Of a stretch of DNA of 64,000 nt, positions 59,913-64,000 are shown one piece after another. A program made the position numbers and the translations under genes. Position 1 is the first letter of the stretch. Every line of letters starts with the position of its first letter. The notes under the pieces are model-generated. The model was not told the origin of the DNA, did no database searches, and worked only from the letters and a program-made list of their open reading frames with translations. Source of the DNA: Ignavibacteria bacterium (lineage in GTDB: Bacteria; Bacteroidota; Ignavibacteria; Kapaibacteriales; UBA4661); contig JAAFIV010000013.1 of NCBI GenBank assembly GCA_013298775.1, positions 48,254-112,253 on the forward strand, read 5' to 3'.

Positions 59913-62801
59913 TTACTGAAAACGATAGCTCAAACCAACCGAAAATGTGCGTCCGCGCAGGTTTGAAGCGATTTGTGTACCAATTTGCTGCCAAATAAGT
60001 TGTTGATTCAAGAGGTCGCGCACGAGAAATTTCACATCCAGCGAACCAAAGGAGTGCATGACGGAAATATCAACCACATCGCGTGGAAGCTCGAACACGT
60101 GTGGCGACGCGCCTCCACGAACTTCGTACACACCCAACTGCGCCACCTGCACAATACGCGGACCAAAACGATTGTAGCCAACATTGATATTTGTGCCAAT
60201 ATCAGGAATCGTGTACGAAAGCCCAACGTTGATGCTGTACGGCGACTGTCCCCACATTTGGCGCGTCTCCGAAACGCTGCCCTGCTGCACGGTTAAGCGA
60301 GAATCAATCAACGCAACGTTACCATTGAACATCAGCGATTCCAGTGCGGGCGTGATAAATCCAAACGATTTGCGAATTTCCACTTCCGCGCCGTAATTGA
60401 GTGCCAAGCCTTGAGCATTCGTGAACGTCCGCGCAATCACGCTTCCGGGCTGGATGGTTTCTTCAATCGCATTTTCAAACGTCTTGAAAAAGCCGCTCAC
60501 GGAAAATACTTCGCCCGGAGCCATGAATAATTCGTAGCGTACATCAAAGTTGTTGATAAGCGAGCGAATAAGGTTTGGATTGCCCGCAACGCGGCTTTGC
60601 GACTGGAAATCAAAGAAGGCAAAGGGCGCGAACTCGCGCAAGGACGGACGCGACAAGGTGCGCGTTGCCGAAGCGCGGATGTTGGTTGAATTATCAACAA
60701 TCCAGACAAGGTGCGCTGAAGGCAAGAAATCTATAAAGCTCGGTGAACGCTGAAGTGGTGCGCCTTGGTCGGTGAAGCTGTTCAAACGCTGCACATTGCT
60801 TTCCACGCGCAAACCGCCGATAGCACGGAATTTCAATTCACCAATTTGAAACGGATAATCGCCCATCACATAGCCAGCGTGTAAGGTTTCATCGGCACTG
60901 TACACGTCGCTTGGCTTGGAATCTTCGGAAATGCCTAAGCCGTCGCCGCGAAAGTTTTGCGATGCGAGTAATTGTCCTGGAGACTGCGTTAAATCTACAT
61001 CGGTAGGAACATCGCTCAAAATGGCGCGGGCAAGAATCACCGTCAAGGAACGCGCACCAAAGCTGCGGTCGCGGCGTTCAAACAAGTATCCTGCTTTCAG
61101 TTTCAAACCCGATTCAAATGGCAACGTGAGATTAAAACTTCCCGTGAGCAAATTATCCTGCAAGCCAGAGTAGAAGCGACCTGCAACCGTTCCATCGCCT
61201 TGTTGTGTGGCGGGAATATCGGCGCGGAATTGTTCGTTTTGATTACCAAGTTCGCGGGAATAGCGCAAACGGCGGAAATCTGGCTCATCGCGGCGCGACG
61301 AAGAATAGCCGACACGCCAGTCCAGAAGCGAGTTTCCGAGAATTGCAAAGGTGTGTTCGCCGCCTAATTGACCAGAATACAAGGTTTTCTCAACAAACTG
61401 CGCACTGTAAAAGCGGCGGTCGCGGTTCTGCCCCACATCGAAACCATCCAAGCTAATCACTTCATTGTCCATTGAGCGATTGTAGATGTTTTTGAAGGTA
61501 ATGGAGGAATTGCCGCCAAATTTATACGCAAGATTCAGCAAACCGCCCCAGCCCGCAGACTGCGTTGCTTGCTGCCCAGCAGTCTGAAACTGCACTTGTC
61601 CGTTTGCCAAGATACCATCGCGTTCAATCGAATTGATGCTGTACGAGTTATTGTAGTTCAAGTTTGCTACGATGCCAATTTCAGAATCATCGTCCAGTTT
61701 AATCGGCGTGGCAAAAGCAAGACCAACGCCAGCATTCACGGGTGCGCTGACCTGACGCTGATTCCACACACGCCCGTTGAATTTTTGCCCCAATTCAATC
61801 CAATCAGCCGCACCATTTGCATCGTTCATATCTCCTGCGCGGCGCAAGAGTGCGTCGGTTGCGCGTCGGTTTTCGGGAGTACCGCTTGGCAAGGCGCGTG
61901 TGCCGTCGTCGAAGGCAAGCCAATCGCGGCTGCCACCTTCGTAGGTTTGGAAGCGATTCGATTGAAAGGTTACGTTATCGTTGTAGCTTGTGGAAATGCT
62001 TGCTTTGAGGAGGAATTTCTCAGGAAAATCAATGGTGTTTAATTGCACCAAGCCGCCAGCAAAATTGCCCGGAAGGTCAGGTGTGAAGCTCTTTGCAACG
62101 TTTGCATTTTGGAGAAATTCGGCGGGAAACATATCGAAAGCAAAGGCTTTTTTATCGGGTTCGGTCGAAGTGAGAGCCGCACCGTTGAGCGTGGTGTTGC
62201 TGTACCGCTCGCTCACGCCGCGCACATACACGAACTTATCACCAACGAGCGTAACGCCTGGAACGCGCTTCAGTGCTTGTCCTGCGTCGGCATCAGGAAG
62301 TTTCCTAATTTCTGCTTCGGTAATGCCATCGCTCACCTGTGCAGCATTTTTGCGCTGCGCAAGAGAAGCCGAAGCGTTGTCGTTCACGCGCTTCACTGTT
62401 ACTACTACTTCTTCGGTTTTCTTGACAGAAGAAACCAGCACAACATTTAATTGCACCGTTTCGCCCGATTTCACCTCAACATCGCTTACAGTCTTGCTTG
62501 TAAAGCCGATGAAATTGAACTTGAGCGAATATGTTCCCGCAGGAACACCTTTGATATTGTAGGTGCCTTTTACGTCGGTGTATGCCCCTTTTTTCGTGTC
62601 TAGCACTTGTACAGTCGCGCCGCGTAAAATCTCGCCTCCTTCGGCATCGCGGACAGTTCCACTAATCGTGCCGATAGCGGCAGACGCAGGAACTTGAGCA
62701 AGAACCTTGAAGGAAAGAAGATTTGCAATACAGATAATGCCGCAGAGAATCAGGGCGGAAACAACGGCAAAACGAACAAAAGCGCGTAACGACGGCTGCA
62801 T
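59913..62801 (-). CDS. TonB-dependent receptor
   Basis: 962-aa outer-membrane receptor. Signal sequence, then a carboxypeptidase-like regulatory domain (GTISGTVRDAEGGEILRGAT), plug (DADAGQALKRVPGVTLVGDK, VYVRGVSERYSNTTLNGA) and a barrel ending in LSYRFQ. The plug class (LPDADAGQALKRVPGV) is of the type often linked to phosphate- or polymer-related uptake in other phyla, but the ligand is not evident. The T9SS surface protein downstream may be a partner. Confidence 0.9.
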   Translation of the reverse strand: MQPSLRAFVRFAVVSALILCGIICIANLLSFKVLAQVPASAAIGTISGTVRDAEGGEILRGATVQVLDTKKGAYTDVKGTYNIKGVPAGTYSLKFNFIGFTSKTVSDVEVKSGETVQLNVVLVSSVKKTEEVVVTVKRVNDNASASLAQRKNAAQVSDGITEAEIRKLPDADAGQALKRVPGVTLVGDKFVYVRGVSERYSNTTLNGAALTSTEPDKKAFAFDMFPAEFLQNANVAKSFTPDLPGNFAGGLVQLNTIDFPEKFLLKASISTSYNDNVTFQSNRFQTYEGGSRDWLAFDDGTRALPSGTPENRRATDALLRRAGDMNDANGAADWIELGQKFNGRVWNQRQVSAPVNAGVGLAFATPIKLDDDSEIGIVANLNYNNSYSINSIERDGILANGQVQFQTAGQQATQSAGWGGLLNLAYKFGGNSSITFKNIYNRSMDNEVISLDGFDVGQNRDRRFYSAQFVEKTLYSGQLGGEHTFAILGNSLLDWRVGYSSSRRDEPDFRRLRYSRELGNQNEQFRADIPATQQGDGTVAGRFYSGLQDNLLTGSFNLTLPFESGLKLKAGYLFERRDRSFGARSLTVILARAILSDVPTDVDLTQSPGQLLASQNFRGDGLGISEDSKPSDVYSADETLHAGYVMGDYPFQIGELKFRAIGGLRVESNVQRLNSFTDQGAPLQRSPSFIDFLPSAHLVWIVDNSTNIRASATRTLSRPSLREFAPFAFFDFQSQSRVAGNPNLIRSLINNFDVRYELFMAPGEVFSVSGFFKTFENAIEETIQPGSVIARTFTNAQGLALNYGAEVEIRKSFGFITPALESLMFNGNVALIDSRLTVQQGSVSETRQMWGQSPYSINVGLSYTIPDIGTNINVGYNRFGPRIVQVAQLGVYEVRGGASPHVFELPRDVVDISVMHSFGSLDVKFLVRDLLNQQLIWQQIGTQIASNLRGRTFSVGLSYRFQ

Positions 62802-62831
62802 AAAAGTAATTGTTGGTGAGAAGAAAGATTT

Positions 62832-62849
62832 GGTCAGCGTTTGACCAGC
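62832..62849. repeat. Small hairpin upstream of the TonB receptor gene
   Basis: TTGGTCA and TGACCA around a 5-nt loop, in the 5' region of the receptor gene. Regulatory meaning unknown; no riboswitch consensus is seen. Confidence 0.35.
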
Positions 62850-63024
62850 TTTATCAGGCGCAAAATTACTTCACAGAGTTTACGTGTGTGTTACGGGAGT
62901 GTTAAATTTTGGTAACATGAAACATTGGACAGGAAAATTATGCGAGGATGAAATATGATGTTGTTATGTCGCGCTCAACAAGTGTGCAAGTCTTGCGTAG
63001 AATGTTATTTCCAGCAGCACGGTC

Positions 63025-63300
63025 TCACGCAGTCGCCGAAGCAAAGCGATATTCGTACTGTGTTTCTTTCCCAAGCACCTGCTCAATATGAAAAACATCG
63101 TCGCACTCGGCAAAAGTGAACATTTGGTCATCCAACACCATCCAATTCTTCCGTTCTTCCAGCGATAATGCTTCTACCGAAGGAAAGGCAGTTATCGGTA
63201 CACGAATACTGCGTCCATCAGCAAGAGTGAAGCCAAGTGTAGCAGGGTCTTCTACGTCGAGCGCAGTAATGACGGGGCGAGTATGGAAAAATCCTTGCAT
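63025..63300 (-). CDS. DUF2442 family protein
   Basis: 91-aa protein. ALDVEDPATLGFTLADGRSI and FPSVEALSLEERKNWMVLDD carry the DUF2442 pattern (DGR.I..P....P.L..L...ER..W). It lies 38 bp downstream of the DUF4160 gene, an arrangement often annotated as a toxin-antitoxin-like pair; the biochemical role is unproven. Confidence 0.82.
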   Translation of the reverse strand: MQGFFHTRPVITALDVEDPATLGFTLADGRSIRVPITAFPSVEALSLEERKNWMVLDDQMFTFAECDDVFHIEQVLGKETQYEYRFASATA

Positions 63301-63338
63301 AAAATATGAGAAATTGAGGTAAAATGGATGTTCAAAAT

Positions 63339-63617
63339 TTAGGGCAGATGAAGCGGTTGTACTTTTTGCCCGTCTGCAAATGCTGTTATGCGGTATTCCA
63401 ATGCTTCCAAGTGTTCGTGCAACATTGCTTGAATGTAACGTATTTCCTTGCTCGTAAACTCACCTTGCTCAAATACTTCAACTTCTGGCTCTAACCAAAA
63501 TTTTGCCGTACGCTGAAAGCCGTTTTTCGTCCGAGCGACATGAACATGACGGCGTTCTTGCAAATCAAACGACACGATAAACACGATAAAAGCACCAATA
63601 TACGCCAGTTTAGGCAT
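63339..63617 (-). CDS. DUF4160 family protein
   Basis: 92-aa protein: IVSFDLQERRHVHVARTKNG carries the H-x-H near the centre typical of DUF4160, and ALEYRITAFADGQKVQPL closes it. It is paired with the DUF2442 gene. The first residues (MPKLAYIGAFIVFIV) match the family start loosely. Confidence 0.7.
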   Translation of the reverse strand: MPKLAYIGAFIVFIVSFDLQERRHVHVARTKNGFQRTAKFWLEPEVEVFEQGEFTSKEIRYIQAMLHEHLEALEYRITAFADGQKVQPLHLP

Positions 63618-63892
63618 GATTTCTTATGAAAATAATTTGCAAAGATGAGACGAAAAAAGACAATCAGATGGGAAGAATAGCGAAGAGCAACACACCCACA
63701 ATATACCAATTTTTTCACAATCTCAATCGGGGGCGAACAACAAACCCTGATACAACGTCTGAGAATTTTGTTGCTCATTTGGGGAAATTTTCCGTATTTC
63801 GCAGCCATTCTCTGTGAAGAAAATTGAAGAAAATTGTGTGTCGTATTCCTCTGTCAATTCCTTGTTTTTTACACTGCTTTTTATCCTTCACC

Positions 63893-64000
63893 ATGACCGA
63901 AGAACTGCGTAATGAAGCGCAACGCCGCTTATCCTTGCTCTATTTGGATGCACTCTCCAAAGAACTGTTTATCGTGCAGACCAGTATCTATGAGCCTCTC
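63893..64000 (+). CDS. Start of an unidentified plus-strand protein (3' end outside window)
   Basis: An ATG at 63893 opens a frame to the window edge, encoding MTEELRNEAQRRLSLLYLDA and continuing for 16 residues. The segment is helical and charged; no family can be named from 36 residues. Confidence 0.45.
   Translation, partial: MTEELRNEAQRRLSLLYLDALSKELFIVQTSIYEPL

Noticed and set aside
1..64000. Prophage or integrated plasmid
   Set aside because: No integrase, phage structural, replication or conjugation genes, and no tRNA attachment site was seen.

Overview
ORGANISM. The window looks like chromosomal DNA of a Bacteroidota/Chlorobiota-type (FCB group) Gram-negative bacterium. Three proteins end in type IX secretion (T9SS) C-terminal sorting domains (3-272, 10624-11406, 57285-59459). 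There is a TonB-dependent receptor with an N-terminal carboxypeptidase-like domain, a YpdA-type bacillithiol disulfide reductase, an ABC permease fused to an M1 peptidase, and several families seen mostly in this group (DUF6157, DUF6356, DUF6713, rhomboid plus DUF6576). Shine-Dalgarno sequences are weak or absent, and a few TAnnTTTG-like -7 boxes are visible. The HpnC/HpnD pair points to squalene or hopanoid synthesis. I cannot name the genus. No rRNA, tRNA, CRISPR array, integrase or transposase was seen. LAYOUT. 0-7.3 kb: end of a T9SS cargo protein, an LA_2272-type surface-repeat protein, a YpdA-like flavoprotein, a 7TM adenylate cyclase and an orphan histidine kinase. 7.6-18.7 kb (plus strand): HpnC, HpnD, NuoE, a Rieske protein with both a Tat-like signal and a T9SS domain, a catalytically dead rhomboid, YggS, purine nucleoside phosphorylase, a propeller lipoprotein, CheV, a SiaC-like protein and a frameshifted Uma2 gene. 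18.9-35 kb: small metabolic, stress and regulatory genes (YeiH exporter, PLP decarboxylase, two Crp/Fnr regulators, Ada, response regulator, DJ-1/PfpI protein, FMN reductase, GT28-type glycosyltransferase). 35.2-39.9 kb: a broken YoeB-type toxin with its antitoxin gene, a porin / small phosphate-binding-like protein / chemoreceptor row, and an antitoxin-like relic. 40.1-48.6 kb: the ABC permease-M1 fusion and its probable ATPase, separated by an M13 peptidase and a nuclease-like gene with a duplicated tail. 49-57 kb: a Uma2 gene and a three-gene locus in which a SNF2-family ATPase lies between two paralogous proteins of about 670-690 aa. 57-64 kb: T9SS beta-helix protein, DUF433, TonB receptor, DUF2442, DUF4160 and the start of another gene. 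REPEATS. The most unusual feature is the density of short non-coding palindromic elements (about 70-170 bp) in nearly every intergenic gap. At least five families recur. Some elements join the same terminal inverted repeat to different cores, or the same core to different ends, and one element is inserted in another with a clean 5-bp target duplication that intact copies elsewhere in the window confirm. The SNF2/paralog locus and this modular repeat population are the two best candidates for undescribed biology here.
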